Shown: positions 8,203 to 16,402, counted from the first letter of the stretch. The stretch: 64,000 nucleotides of DNA from Promicromonospora sp049532985 (GCF_049532985.1 NZ_CP186693.1:744001-808000), one strand, 5' to 3'. Translations and numbers: made by a program. The notes: generated by a model not told the origin, from the sequence alone.

Positions 8203-8886
8203 ATGACCACGACCACCGGCCCCACGGCCGAGCACGACCTGGACCCCGCCGCCGAGCCTGCCGGGCCGGCGCCCGTCCTGATGTCCCCCGCACGCCGCAC
8301 CGTCCAGCTCCTCCTGGGCCTGGTCGGCTTCGGCCTCGCCACGGCACTGATGCTCCACTCGGGGCAGGGCGCCATGCCGTGGGCCGTGCTGGACCAGGGC
8401 CTCGTGGACCGCACGGGCCTGGCCTACGGCTGGGTGGTGCTCGGCGTGGGGCTGCTGGTGATGCTCGCCTGGATCCCGCTGCGCCAGCGGCCCGGGATCG
8501 GCACGGTCGCGAACATCATCGTGATCAGCCTGGTCATCGACCCGGCGCTGTGGGTGCTGGAGCGGCTGCTGCCCGCCCCCGCGCTCGCGGCCGGTGCGGG
8601 GCTGGCCCTGGCCGGCATCGTCCTGCTCGGGGTGAGCACCGCCGCCTACGTGGGCGCCCGGCTCGGGCCGGGGCCGCGCGACGGGCTGATGACGGGCCTC
8701 GTGCAGGTCACGGGCTGGCCGGTGTGGCTGGTGAAGACCGCGATCGAGGTGTCGGTCGTGCTGCTCGGGGTGCTGCTCGGCGGCACGTTCGGCTGGGCGA
8801 CGGTGGTGTTCGCCTTCGGCGTGGGCCCGGTGGTGCAGGTGGCCGCACGATGGCTCGCGCCGTCGGGCCTGACGGGGCGTCACTGA
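8203..8886 (+). CDS. YczE/YitT-like integral membrane protein
   Basis: 227 residues with about five to six membrane segments and the glycine-rich start RRTVQLLLGLVGFGLATALMLHSGQGAMPWAVLDQGL typical of the YczE group. Also typical is GLGPGPRDGLMTGL-like sequence in the middle (here LGPGPRDGLMTGL). The function of the family is unknown; transport has been suggested. It is divergent from the MocR regulator and is its likely target. The start is uncertain: ATG 8203 is used, but in-frame ATGs at 8182 and 8185 lie within the operator. Confidence 0.8.
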   Translation: MTTTTGPTAEHDLDPAAEPAGPAPVLMSPARRTVQLLLGLVGFGLATALMLHSGQGAMPWAVLDQGLVDRTGLAYGWVVLGVGLLVMLAWIPLRQRPGIGTVANIIVISLVIDPALWVLERLLPAPALAAGAGLALAGIVLLGVSTAAYVGARLGPGPRDGLMTGLVQVTGWPVWLVKTAIEVSVVLLGVLLGGTFGWATVVFAFGVGPVVQVAARWLAPSGLTGRH

Positions 8887-8972
8887 CGGCGAAGAGGCCC
8901 TCACGCAACCGTAGGGCGCCCTTTCCCCAACCGGGTCCATCACCGGGGTCGATTCGATTCGAAGGTTTGTCA

Positions 8973-8978
8973 TAGGGT
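8973..8978 (+). promoter_or_regulatory. -10 hexamer of the aldo/keto reductase (leaderless)
   Basis: TAGGGT, 6 bases before the ATG at 8985. A GATTC doublet (GATTCGATTCGAA) lies about 20 bases upstream. Confidence 0.5.
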
Positions 8979-8984
8979 GCGGTC

Positions 8985-9998
8985 ATGGTCAACTACCGGT
9001 ACCTCGGCAACAGCGGTCTGAAGATCTCGGAGATCACCTACGGCAACTGGCTCACCCACGCCTCGCAGGTGGAGAACGACGTCGCCACGGCGTGCGTGCG
9101 CGCCGCGCTCGACGCCGGCATCAGCACCTTCGACACGGCGGACGCGTACGCGAACACCGCTGCCGAGCAGGTGCTCGGCGACGCGCTGAAGGGCGAGCGC
9201 CGCGAGTCGCTGGAGATCTTCACGAAGGTCTACTGGGCCACCGGCCCCAAGGGTCCCAACGACGCCGGCCTGTCGCGCAAGCACGTCATGGAGTCGATCA
9301 ACGGCTCGCTGAAGCGCCTCGGCACCGACTACGTGGACCTCTACCAGGCGCACCGCTACGACGTGGAGACGCCCCTGGAGGAGACGATGCAGGCGTTCGC
9401 CGACATCGTCCGCCAGGGCAAGGCCCTCTACATCGGCGTCTCGGAGTGGACCGCCGACCAGATCCGCGCCGGTGCCGCGCTCGCCAAGGAGCTGGGCTTC
9501 CAGCTCATCTCCTCGCAGCCGCAGTACTCGATGCTCTGGCGCGTCATCGAGGACGAGGTCGTCCCCGCCTCGAAGGAGGTCGGTGTCTCGCAGATCGTGT
9601 GGTCGCCCATGGCGCAGGGCGTGCTCTCGGGCAAGTACCTGCCGGGCCGGCCGGCGCCCGCGGGCTCGCGTGCCACGGACGAGAAGGGCGGCGCGCAGAC
9701 GATCAGCCGCTTCATGAACGACGAGACCCTGGCGGCCGTGCAGAACCTCAAGCCGGTCGCCGACGAGCTCGGCCTGTCGATGGCCCAGCTCGCCGTCGCG
9801 TGGGTGCTCCAGAACGACAACGTGGCCGCCGCGCTCGTGGGCGCCTCCCGCCCCGAGCAGGTCGCGGAGAACGTCAAGGCCTCGGGCGTGACCATCCCGG
9901 CCGAGCTCCTGCAGCAGATCGACGACGCGCTGGCCGGCGTAGTCGTGCGTGACCCGGCCAAGACCCTCGAGGGCATGCCGAAGAAGCGCCCGGCCTGA
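8985..9998 (+). CDS. Aldo/keto reductase, Kv-beta/YghZ-like group
   Basis: NADPH-dependent carbonyl reductase of 337 residues. The catalytic tetrad is intact: Asp50, Tyr55, Lys81 and His123 in FDTADAY, FTKVY and YQAHRYD. NADPH-binding elements near the C-terminus are VGASRPEQVAENVKA. The segment WSPMAQGVLSGKYLPG resembles Kv-beta and YghZ proteins. Physiological substrate unknown; detoxification of aldehydes is usual for relatives. Single-gene unit with its own leaderless promoter and a 50-bp perfect hairpin after the stop. Confidence 0.92.
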   Translation: MVNYRYLGNSGLKISEITYGNWLTHASQVENDVATACVRAALDAGISTFDTADAYANTAAEQVLGDALKGERRESLEIFTKVYWATGPKGPNDAGLSRKHVMESINGSLKRLGTDYVDLYQAHRYDVETPLEETMQAFADIVRQGKALYIGVSEWTADQIRAGAALAKELGFQLISSQPQYSMLWRVIEDEVVPASKEVGVSQIVWSPMAQGVLSGKYLPGRPAPAGSRATDEKGGAQTISRFMNDETLAAVQNLKPVADELGLSMAQLAVAWVLQNDNVAAALVGASRPEQVAENVKASGVTIPAELLQQIDDALAGVVVRDPAKTLEGMPKKRPA

Positions 9999-10009
9999 CC
10001 TCCTGGCCG

Positions 10010-10059
10010 GAACGACAGCGAGGTAGAACCCGTCACCGGGTTCTACCTCGCTGTCGTTC
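10010..10059. terminator. Perfect 23-bp hairpin between convergent genes
   Basis: Arms 10010-10032 and 10037-10059 are perfectly complementary around a TCAC loop. The hairpin sits between the stops of the aldo/keto reductase (+) and the DUF3043 gene (-). No T-run is present on either strand, so factor-independent termination without a U-tract, or transcript 3'-end protection, is likely. Confidence 0.75.
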
Positions 10060-10060
10060 T

Positions 10061-10092
10061 ACCTCGGCAGGTGGACCACCTCGGCAGGTGGA
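10061..10092. repeat. 15-bp direct repeat beside the hairpin
   Basis: ACCTCGGCAGGTGGA occurs at 10061-10075 and 10078-10092. It directly follows the terminator-like hairpin and shares ACCTCG with its arm. Confidence 0.5.
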
Positions 10093-10095
10093 GGG

Positions 10096-10713
10096 TCACT
10101 CCGGGTAGTTGCCGCGCTTCTTGCTCATCGGCTTGGGCAGGCGCGACCGCCGCAGCTGGTAGGCCCGCGTGATCGTGTACATCAGCAGGCCGCGCGGCAC
10201 CTCGCCGAACTTCGCCGTCAGCCGCTTCTTCAGCGACCGCCACAGGAGCCAGACGTCGATGATCGTCAGGAACAGGAACCCGTACAGGCCGAGCATCACG
10301 AAGATGCTGAGCTCCGGGTACTGCTGCGTGAAGAACGTCGCGAACAGGAACACGAACGCGACCGGGAGGAAGAACTCGCCGAGGTTCCAGCGCGCGTCCA
10401 CGTAGTCGCGCACGTACCGGCGCACCGGGCCCTTGTCCTTGGCGGGCATGTACCGCTCGTCGCCGGTCTGCATCGCCTGGTAGGCGCGCTCCCGGTCGAC
10501 ACGCGACTTCTCGCGCTGGGCCTTGCGCGCGGCCTTGCGGTCGTCCGGGACCAGCGGGCGCTTGTTGGCCGCCTGCGCGACGTTGCGCTTGGGCGTGGGC
10601 CGTCCCTTGCCGGCGGTGCCCGACGTCGCGTCGGACGGCGGCGTCACCTCGTCAGGGGAGTCGCCCACCGGGGTCACGCCGTCGGGTGTCGAGGTCTTGC
10701 TGCGGGAAAACAC
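10096..10713 (-). CDS. DUF3043 membrane protein
   Basis: 205 residues. The charged N-terminal half is probably disordered and contains KRPLVPDDRKAARKAQREKS and YMPAKDKGPVRRYVRDYVDARWN. Two membrane helices follow (FFLPVAFVFLFATFF and LSIFVMLGLYGFLFLTIIDVWLLW) with a basic tail. This matches DUF3043, an actinobacterial family of unknown function. GTG start at 10713 with TAGGCT (minus strand 10720-10725) 6 bases upstream. The intervening AGGAGG is too close to the GTG to be a normal ribosome binding site. Divergent from the dipeptidase gene. Confidence 0.85.
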   Translation of the reverse strand: MFSRSKTSTPDGVTPVGDSPDEVTPPSDATSGTAGKGRPTPKRNVAQAANKRPLVPDDRKAARKAQREKSRVDRERAYQAMQTGDERYMPAKDKGPVRRYVRDYVDARWNLGEFFLPVAFVFLFATFFTQQYPELSIFVMLGLYGFLFLTIIDVWLLWRSLKKRLTAKFGEVPRGLLMYTITRAYQLRRSRLPKPMSKKRGNYPE

Positions 10714-10719
10714 CCTCCT

Positions 10720-10763
10720 AGCCTAGTCGCTCGCGGCGGTGCCCTGCTGCCAGCCGTTACCGT
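10720..10763. promoter_or_regulatory. Back-to-back leaderless promoters
   Basis: TAGGCT on the minus strand (10720-10725) serves the DUF3043 gene. TACCGT on the plus strand (10758-10763) serves the dipeptidase. Each lies 6 bases from its GTG. Confidence 0.5.
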
Positions 10764-10769
10764 GGGCCG

Positions 10770-12149
10770 GTGACCACCGATACCACCGCGGCCCTCCGGG
10801 CCCGCGTCACCGAGCTGTTCCCCGCCCTGCAGGCCGACCTGGAGGCGCTCGTGCGCATCCCCAGCGTCTCCGCGGCGGCCTTCGACCAGGCGCACGTCGC
10901 CGCCAGCGCCACGGCCACGGCGCAGCTCCTGCGCGACGCGGGCCTGCCCGAGGTGCAGATCCTCTCCGCGCCCCGGCCGGACGGTACCCCGGGCGCTCCC
11001 GCGGTCGTCGCCCGCCGGCCCGCCCCCGCCGGCGCGCCCACGGTCCTGCTGTACGCCCACCACGACGTGCAGCCGCCGGGCGACCCTGCCACGTGGGACA
11101 CCGACCCGTTCGAGCCCACGCAGGTGGGGGAGCGGCTCTTCGGCCGTGGCGCCGCCGACGACAAGGCGGGCATCGTGGCCCACCTCGGCGCGCTGCGGGC
11201 CCTCGGCCTGCCGGACGGTGCGGACCTGCCCGTGGGGGTCACCGTGTTCCTGGAGGGCGAGGAGGAGTCGGGCTCGCCGTCGTTCCGCGCGTTCCTGGAG
11301 ACCCACCGCGACCTGCTCGCCGCGGACGTCATCGTCGTGGCGGACTCCACCAACTGGAAGGTGGGCGTCCCCGCCCTGACGACGTCGCTGCGCGGTCTGG
11401 TCGACGGCGAGATCGACCTGCGCGTGCTCGACCACGCGGTGCACTCCGGCATGTTCGGCGGGGCCGTCCTGGACGCCGTCACCCTCATGTCCCGCCTCGT
11501 GGCCACCTTCCACGACGAGGCCGGCGACGTCGCGGTCGAGGGCCTGGTCACCGCGCCGGAGCCCGAGGTCGACTACGCCGAGGCCGAGTTCCGCGCCGAC
11601 TCCTCGCTGCTGGACGGCGTGCAGCTCGCCGGCACCGGCACGCTCTCCGGGCGGCTGTGGGCCAAGCCCGCGCTGTCGGTCATCGGGATGGACGTGACCT
11701 CGGTGGCGGCTGCCTCCAACACCATCGCGCCGCGCTGCACCGCGAAGATCTCGCTGCGGCTCGCGCCGGGTCAGGACCCCGCGGCGGCCGACGCGGCCCT
11801 GGCCGCGCACGTGGCGAAGCACGCGCCGTTCGGCGCTCAGGTCACGTGGCGCTCGGGCGAGCAGGGCAAGCCGTTCCTTGCGCCGGGCGACACGGCCGCC
11901 ATGCGGGCGGCGCGCGCCGCCTTCACCGAGGCGTGGGGCACGGCGCCGGTCGACGTCGGCGTGGGCGGGTCCATCCCGTTCATCGCGGACCTGCTGGAGG
12001 TCTTCCCCTCCGCGGCGATCCTGGTGACCGGCGTCGAGGACCCGGACTCGCGCGCGCACGGCGCGAACGAGTCGGTCCACCTGGGCGAGCTGCAGAAGGT
12101 CGTCCTGGCGGAGGCGCTCCTCCTGACGAAGGTCGCCGAGGGGCTCTGA
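10770..12149 (+). CDS. M20/M25/M40-family dipeptidase
   Basis: Zinc peptidase of 459 residues acting on dipeptides in the cytosol. Metal ligands are visible in YAHHDVQPPG (His and Asp), RGAADDKAG (bridging Asp), EGEEESGS (catalytic Glu and ligand Glu), VADSTNW, and HGANESVHL near the C-terminus. A dimerisation (lid) domain lies between about residues 195 and 350, with DHAVHSGMFGG. Starts at GTG 10770 behind TACCGT. A monocistronic unit convergent with the thioesterase gene. Confidence 0.92.
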   Translation: MTTDTTAALRARVTELFPALQADLEALVRIPSVSAAAFDQAHVAASATATAQLLRDAGLPEVQILSAPRPDGTPGAPAVVARRPAPAGAPTVLLYAHHDVQPPGDPATWDTDPFEPTQVGERLFGRGAADDKAGIVAHLGALRALGLPDGADLPVGVTVFLEGEEESGSPSFRAFLETHRDLLAADVIVVADSTNWKVGVPALTTSLRGLVDGEIDLRVLDHAVHSGMFGGAVLDAVTLMSRLVATFHDEAGDVAVEGLVTAPEPEVDYAEAEFRADSSLLDGVQLAGTGTLSGRLWAKPALSVIGMDVTSVAAASNTIAPRCTAKISLRLAPGQDPAAADAALAAHVAKHAPFGAQVTWRSGEQGKPFLAPGDTAAMRAARAAFTEAWGTAPVDVGVGGSIPFIADLLEVFPSAAILVTGVEDPDSRAHGANESVHLGELQKVVLAEALLLTKVAEGL

Positions 12150-12201
12150 CCCGGCCATCCGGGCGGCGCGCCCCCGGGCGGCGGGGCTCCGGCTCCCGCC
12201 G

Positions 12202-12744
12202 TCAGGGGCGCGCCGGCTCCCGGGGTGCCACGTCCAGCGCGCGCGCCCACGCCGCGACGTCGGCGGGCAGCTCCGGTGAGGGCAGGTCCTCGCCGGTGGC
12301 GTCACGGACCACCTCGAACGGCGAGATCCGGTTGCCCTTGCGGTCGAGGAACCGGCTGGCGACGATGCCGCGGGCGTACAGCTTGTCGCCGCGGGTGAAC
12401 ACCTGCTCCAGGTAGAAGACGCGCTCGTCCCAGCCGAGGATCCGGGTGGTGATCTCGAACCGGTCGAACGGCTGCAGGGACCGGCGGTACTTCATGGTCG
12501 AGGCCGCGACCACGGGGGCCCAGCCCTTCTGCCGGGCGACCGGGAACATGCCGAGGTCGGCGATCTGGTTGTTCCGTGCGACGTCCATCATCTGCAGGTA
12601 CGTGCCGTTGTTGACGTGCAGGTACGAGTCGAGGTCGAGGGGGCCGACGCGCATCCGGGTGACCGACGGGTCGAGCAGCGTCTGCCCGGGGCGGGCCTTG
12701 CGGGGGAAGAGTCCGGACCACGTGAGCTGAAGCATGCGAGCCAT
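12202..12744 (-). CDS. Acyl-CoA thioesterase-like protein (4HBT/THEM6-type hotdog)
   Basis: 180 residues with a single hotdog domain: DPSVTRMRVGPLDLDSYLHVNNGTYLQMMDVAR is the 4-hydroxybenzoyl-CoA thioesterase-like core, with Asp and Asn in the active-site helix region, and ASTMKYRRSLQPFDRFEITTRILGWDERVFYLEQVF follows. It probably hydrolyses acyl-CoA, substrate unknown. ATG at 12744; TATAAC lies 9 bases upstream on the minus strand, so the leader is at most a few bases. Alone on its strand, convergent with the dipeptidase. Confidence 0.8.
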   Translation of the reverse strand: MARMLQLTWSGLFPRKARPGQTLLDPSVTRMRVGPLDLDSYLHVNNGTYLQMMDVARNNQIADLGMFPVARQKGWAPVVAASTMKYRRSLQPFDRFEITTRILGWDERVFYLEQVFTRGDKLYARGIVASRFLDRKGNRISPFEVVRDATGEDLPSPELPADVAAWARALDVAPREPARP

Positions 12745-12820
12745 GTGCCGAAGGTTATACCGGGAACCCGGAGTATCGGATACCTGTTCACGGAGCCGTC
12801 ACGGGGTGTTCGGCCGCCGC

Positions 12821-13405
12821 TCAGCCCGCCTGGATCTCGAACCGCACGGCCCGCGCGACCCCCGGCGTCTCCAGCCGCTCGACCAGGTGCAGCGCCATGT
12901 CGATGCCCGCCGACACCCCCGCGGAGGTGACCACGTCGCCGTCGTCCACGTACCGGGCCTCGGTGTCCACGAGGATGCTCGGGTCGAGCGCGGCGAGCTC
13001 GTCGTAGTGGCCGTGGTGCGTGGTGGCGGGCCGCCCGGCCAGCAACCCGGCGGCCGCCAGGGGCAGGGCGCCCGTGCAGACGCTCGCCAGGATCGGCGTC
13101 TGCTTGCGGATCTGCCGCAGCCACTCCAGGTGGCCGGGCTCGGCCAGCAGAGGTCGCGTGCCCAGCCCGCCCGGGTAGACCAGCACGTGCAGCGGGCCGA
13201 CGTCGTCCGCCCCGTGCGCCGGCAGGATCCGCAGCCCCTTCGCGAGCCGCACCCCGGCGCCGTCCCACGAGAACGTGCTCACCGTGGGACGGAGCTGCGA
13301 GTGCGAGCCCCACTCGGCGAACACCTCGAACGGCCCGACGACGTCGAGCTCCTCCGCCCCGTCGAAGACGAAGATCCCGATGCGCAGCCCGCCGTTGCCG
13401 CTCAC
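12821..13405 (-). CDS. DJ-1/PfpI family protein
   Basis: 194 residues of class I glutamine amidotransferase-like fold. The nucleophile elbow VCTGALPLAAAGLL holds the conserved cysteine, followed by TTHHGHYDEL with a candidate His. The start GIFVFDGAEELDVVGPFEVFAEW is typical of the AraC-associated/PfpI group. No DNA-binding domain is attached. GTG at 13405 with GAGGA upstream. It lies 23 bp after nadA on the same strand and is probably cotranscribed. Possible roles are chaperone, glyoxalase or isonitrile hydratase-like; none can be chosen. Confidence 0.82.
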   Translation of the reverse strand: MSGNGGLRIGIFVFDGAEELDVVGPFEVFAEWGSHSQLRPTVSTFSWDGAGVRLAKGLRILPAHGADDVGPLHVLVYPGGLGTRPLLAEPGHLEWLRQIRKQTPILASVCTGALPLAAAGLLAGRPATTHHGHYDELAALDPSILVDTEARYVDDGDVVTSAGVSAGIDMALHLVERLETPGVARAVRFEIQAG

Positions 13406-13428
13406 TGGTGGGTCCTCGGCCGGTCCGG

Positions 13429-14634
13429 TCAGATCCCCGGGAGGGCCAGCATCTGGTCGAGCGCCACACGGGCCCAGTGGGCGTCGTCGGCGTCCACGAC
13501 GATCCGGTTCACCATGCGTCCCTCCACGAGCGACTCCATGGCCCACACCAGGTGGGGCAGGTCGATCCGGTTCATGGTCGAGCAGAAGCACACCGTCGAG
13601 TCGAGGTAGTGCACCTGCTTGTCCGGGTGTGCCTTGGCGATGCGGCGGACCAGGTTGAGCTCGGTGCCGACGGCCCAGGCGGACCCGGGCTCCGCGGCCT
13701 CGAGCTGCTTGATGATGTACTCGGTCGAGCCGACGTGGTCCGCGGCCGTGACCACCTCGTGCTTGCACTCGGGGTGCACCATCACGTTGATGCCGGGGAC
13801 GGCGGCGCGGATGTCGGTGACGTTCTGCTCCGAGAAGCGGCCGTGCACCGAGCAGTGGCCGCGCCACAGGATCATCCGCGCGTCGCGCAGCTCCTGGTCG
13901 GTCAGGCCACCGTTCGGCTTGCGCGGGTCGAAGACCACGCACTCGTCCAGCGACATGCCGAGCTGCAGGACCGCGGTGTTGCGGCCCAGGTGCTGGTCGG
14001 GCAGGAAGAGCACCTTGCCGGTGCCGTCGACGCCGCCCACCTGGTCGAAGGCCCAGCGCAGCGCGACCTCGGCGTTCGAGGAGGTGCATACCGTGCCGCC
14101 GTGCCGCCCGGTGAACGCCTTGATCGCTGCCGACGAGTTCATGTACGTGACGGGGAGGGTGGAGTCCGCGACGCCGGCGTCCTGCAGCACCGCCCAGGCC
14201 TCCTCGACCTGGTTGATCGCCGCCATGTCGGCCATCGAGCAGCCCGCCGCGAGGTCGGGCAGCACGACCTGCTGCCGGTCGGAGGTCAGGATGTCCGCGC
14301 TCTCGGCCATGAAGTGGACGCCGCAGAACAGGATGAACTCGGCCTCGGGCCGGGCGGCCGCCTCGCGCGCGAGCTTGAACGAGTCGCCCGTGACGTCGGC
14401 GAAGTCGATGACCTCGTCGCGCTGGTAGTGGTGCCCCAGGACGAACGCGCGCTCGCCCAGCGCGGCACGTGCGGCGTGGGCCCGGTCGACGAGGTCGGGG
14501 TCGCTCGCGGCGGGAAGGTCGCCCGGACACTCCACGCCACGTTCGGACGCCAGGTCACGACCCTGGCCGAGCAGCAGCAGCGGAGAGGGGGCGGGCTCGG
14601 AGAAGCCGGTGGGATCAGCCAGCAGGGTGCTCAC
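13429..14634 (-). CDS. nadA: Quinolinate synthase
   Basis: [4Fe-4S] enzyme that condenses iminoaspartate with dihydroxyacetone phosphate to quinolinate for NAD synthesis; about 401 residues. Family motifs are GHHYQRDEVIDFADVTGDSF, FCGVHFMAESADIL, DLAAGCSMADM, TYMNSSAAIKA, CTSSNA, PDQHLGRNT, HPECKHEVV and STVCFCSTMNRIDLPHL. The conserved cysteines for the cluster lie in AGCSM, PECK and the C-terminal CFCST region. Start uncertain: GTG 14634 is 7 bases after CATGAT, while ATGs at 14643 and 14646 are inside that box. Unlike many genomes, nadB and nadC do not follow. Confidence 0.93.
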   Translation of the reverse strand: MSTLLADPTGFSEPAPSPLLLLGQGRDLASERGVECPGDLPAASDPDLVDRAHAARAALGERAFVLGHHYQRDEVIDFADVTGDSFKLAREAAARPEAEFILFCGVHFMAESADILTSDRQQVVLPDLAAGCSMADMAAINQVEEAWAVLQDAGVADSTLPVTYMNSSAAIKAFTGRHGGTVCTSSNAEVALRWAFDQVGGVDGTGKVLFLPDQHLGRNTAVLQLGMSLDECVVFDPRKPNGGLTDQELRDARMILWRGHCSVHGRFSEQNVTDIRAAVPGINVMVHPECKHEVVTAADHVGSTEYIIKQLEAAEPGSAWAVGTELNLVRRIAKAHPDKQVHYLDSTVCFCSTMNRIDLPHLVWAMESLVEGRMVNRIVVDADDAHWARVALDQMLALPGI

Positions 14635-14683
14635 AGTGAACATCATGACACGCGGTGGTGACACGCAGTCAGGACGTGCCACG

Positions 14684-15256
14684 ATGCCTGACGTGCACGT
14701 GCTGCTGCTTGCCGAGACCCTGCCCGACGCCGAGCGACTCGCCTCCGGCTGGCGCGCCGCCGCGCCGCACGCCGGCACCGAGACGCGGGCGGTCCGGGTA
14801 CCGCGGGCGGACGCCGTCCCGTCGCCCGCCGCCGCACCGGGGCACGGCCCGGCGGGCGGGAGCGTGCTGCTCGCCGGGTCGGCGATCCCCGTGGGCCGGC
14901 CGGCCGCGGTCGGGCCGCAGGACGCCGGACCCGCGCACCCCGGCCCCAGCGCGCCCGGCCCGGCGCCGTCCGTGCTGGCTCCTGCCGAGGGAGCGGCGCT
15001 CGCCCGCGCGGCCGGGGACGCCGACGTGGTCGTGGCGTACGTCACGCGGCTGGACGGCGAGGCGCTCCGGCGCGGGGTGGTCGTGGAGGCGGCGGCAGCG
15101 GCCGCGCCGCACGCCGTGCCCGTCGTGGTCCTCACGGAGCGCAGCGAGGTGACCAGGCGGGAGTGGTCCACCGCGGGCCTGAGCGGCGTGCACGAGCTTG
15201 CCGGCGGCGACGTGGGCCGCGTCGCCCGGACCTGGACGCCCGCCTGGACCCGGTGA
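14684..15256 (+). CDS. Shrunken glycerate kinase-like protein
   Basis: 190 residues. The N-terminus VHVLLLAETLPDAERLASGWRAAAPHA resembles the start of type 1 glycerate kinases. The C-terminus (ADVVVAYVTRLDGEALRRGVVVEAA, then VPVVVLTERSEVTRREWSTAGLSGVHEL) resembles their last 60-70 residues. Between them is a Pro/Ala/Gly-rich stretch with no catalytic core; normal enzymes have about 370 residues. The frame is open and codon use looks normal. I read it as an internally deleted, probably non-catalytic homologue. Related genomes often have glycerate kinase just before erpA and ctaC, which fits the place. AGGA lies 9 bases before the ATG. Confidence 0.65.
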   Translation: MPDVHVLLLAETLPDAERLASGWRAAAPHAGTETRAVRVPRADAVPSPAAAPGHGPAGGSVLLAGSAIPVGRPAAVGPQDAGPAHPGPSAPGPAPSVLAPAEGAALARAAGDADVVVAYVTRLDGEALRRGVVVEAAAAAAPHAVPVVVLTERSEVTRREWSTAGLSGVHELAGGDVGRVARTWTPAWTR

Positions 15257-15373
15257 GCCCACGACACACCGTGCGGACACGCGCGACCACGGACGCATGG
15301 TGGCCCGGGCGGCCCGGAGGCGTACGATCCAAGGGAACAACCGGTAGCGGGAACAGACGGACGATCCGATGGG

Positions 15374-15401
15374 TTGGCACCGCTGAAAGATCGACTACGG
15401 G
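15374..15401 (+). promoter_or_regulatory. Putative erpA promoter
   Basis: TTGGCA (15374-15379) and TACGGG (15396-15401) are separated by 16 bp. The region 15257-15427 shows no gene. Confidence 0.4.
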
Positions 15402-15427
15402 TATGTCGAACACGATCGGGAGATGAC

Positions 15428-15781
15428 ATGACCGACACCACCACGGACATCGCAACCCACGGCGTCAACGTCACCGACGTCGCCGCGGGCAAGGTCCGTA
15501 GCCTGCTCGAGCAGGAGGGCCGCGACGACCTGCGCCTTCGCGTCGCGGTGCAGCCGGGTGGCTGCTCCGGGCTGATCTACCAGCTCTACTTCGACGAGCG
15601 CCTGCTCGACGGGGACGCGCTGCGGGACTACGACGGCGTCGAGGTCGTCGTGGACAAGATGAGCGTGCCGTACCTCGAGGGCGCCACGATCGACTTCAAG
15701 GACACGATCGAGCAGCAGGGCTTCACGATCGACAACCCGAACGCGGGCAGCGCATGCGCCTGCGGCGGGTCGTTCTCCTGA
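15428..15781 (+). CDS. erpA: Iron-sulfur cluster insertion protein, A-type (HesB/IscA)
   Basis: 117 residues, A-type carrier that delivers Fe-S clusters to apoproteins. The three ligand cysteines are present in QPGGCSGLIY and near the end in SACACGGSF. Core motifs: VTDVAAGKVRSLLEQEG and VVDKMSVPYLEGATIDF. GGGAG lies about 8 bases before the ATG. It stands just before the respiratory block, and Rieske (qcrA) and quinolinate synthase (nadA) nearby are natural Fe-S clients. Followed by a perfect 14-bp hairpin. Confidence 0.93.
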   Translation: MTDTTTDIATHGVNVTDVAAGKVRSLLEQEGRDDLRLRVAVQPGGCSGLIYQLYFDERLLDGDALRDYDGVEVVVDKMSVPYLEGATIDFKDTIEQQGFTIDNPNAGSACACGGSFS

Positions 15782-15817
15782 TCGAGGCTCCCTGCATCGC
15801 AGTTCTTCGTACGGCAT

Positions 15818-15848
15818 CGGGCCGGTCACCGTCGCGGTGACCGGCCCG
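15818..15848. terminator. erpA terminator hairpin
   Basis: Perfect 14-bp stem (15818-15831 with 15835-15848) around TCG, 36 bp after the erpA stop. There is no T-run. Confidence 0.75.
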
Positions 15849-15926
15849 ACGTCGTCAGGGGGTGCTGGCCGGGTGTCGGGTCGTCTGCCGGACTGAGGTC
15901 GGTCGCTTGACGGGGCCCGGACCGGG

Positions 15927-15990
15927 TCTTCGGTCGGTCGCCTCCGGATCGGTCCATCGACGGACCGATCCGGAGGCAACCGACCGAAGA
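15927..15990. repeat. 64-bp inverted repeat, element copy A
   Basis: Two 29-nt arms (15927-15955 and 15962-15990) pair with a single mismatch around a 6-nt loop. The arm contains TTCGGTCGGT near its outer end and GATCGGTC near the loop. The same layout and the same two blocks recur at 46582-46647. Both copies lie between convergent genes. Confidence 0.75.
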
Positions 15991-16092
15991 CGAGGCGTCA
16001 GCGCGTGCAGCTGACCGAACTCGGGATGGGTGGGCCGGCAGGATGTTCCGGCGGGTCGGCGCACCGGGCCTGCGACAGGAGTGCCGGCCGGC

Positions 16093-16395
16093 TCAGCCGA
16101 GGCGGACCGTGACCGCCCAGCCCGTCCACGCCTCGTCGCCGGAGGCCGAGCCGTCACCCGCAACATCCCCGACTCCGGGAATGTTGCGGTCGGTGCCCTC
16201 GGCCCGGTGCTCCACGGTGGCGACGTGCTCGTGACCGCGCATGCGGCACCAGGCAGGGACGTCGAGCTTCGCGGCAGGATCGGTCGACAGCACCGTGAGC
16301 TCGGTGCCCGCGGGCAGCCCCCGCGCGGCCGCGGCGAGCCGGATCACGGGCAGCGGGCAGCGCAGCCCGCGAGCGTCCACCAGCGTGTCAGACAC
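16093..16395 (-). CDS. TusA-family sulfur carrier protein
   Basis: 100 residues. The TusA fold starts at once: VDARGLRCPLPVIRLAAAARGLPAGTELTVLSTDPAAKLDVPAWCRMRGHE, with the persulfide-carrying Cys13 in the CPxP motif. A short variable tail (GTDRNIPGVGDVAGDGSASGDEA) follows before the last strand. It should carry sulfane sulfur. GTG 16395 is 7 bases after TAGAGT on the minus strand. The gene lies 38 bp downstream of a cysteine desulfurase-like gene, the expected donor, although that donor lacks its PLP lysine. Confidence 0.85.
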   Translation of the reverse strand: MSDTLVDARGLRCPLPVIRLAAAARGLPAGTELTVLSTDPAAKLDVPAWCRMRGHEHVATVEHRAEGTDRNIPGVGDVAGDGSASGDEAWTGWAVTVRLG

Positions 16396-16402
16396 ACCGG
16401 CC

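Larger units (their letters stand above)
15782..16092. other. 311-bp gene-free region between convergent genes
   Basis: No plausible gene. It contains two separate inverted repeats (15818-15848 and 15927-15990), followed by unremarkable GC-rich sequence to the end of the TusA-like gene. Confidence 0.7.

Noticed and set aside
15782..16092. Possible small RNA or gene in the 311-bp gap after erpA
   Set aside because: Only the two inverted repeats are visible. There is no promoter-like pair, and no reading frame with coding character.
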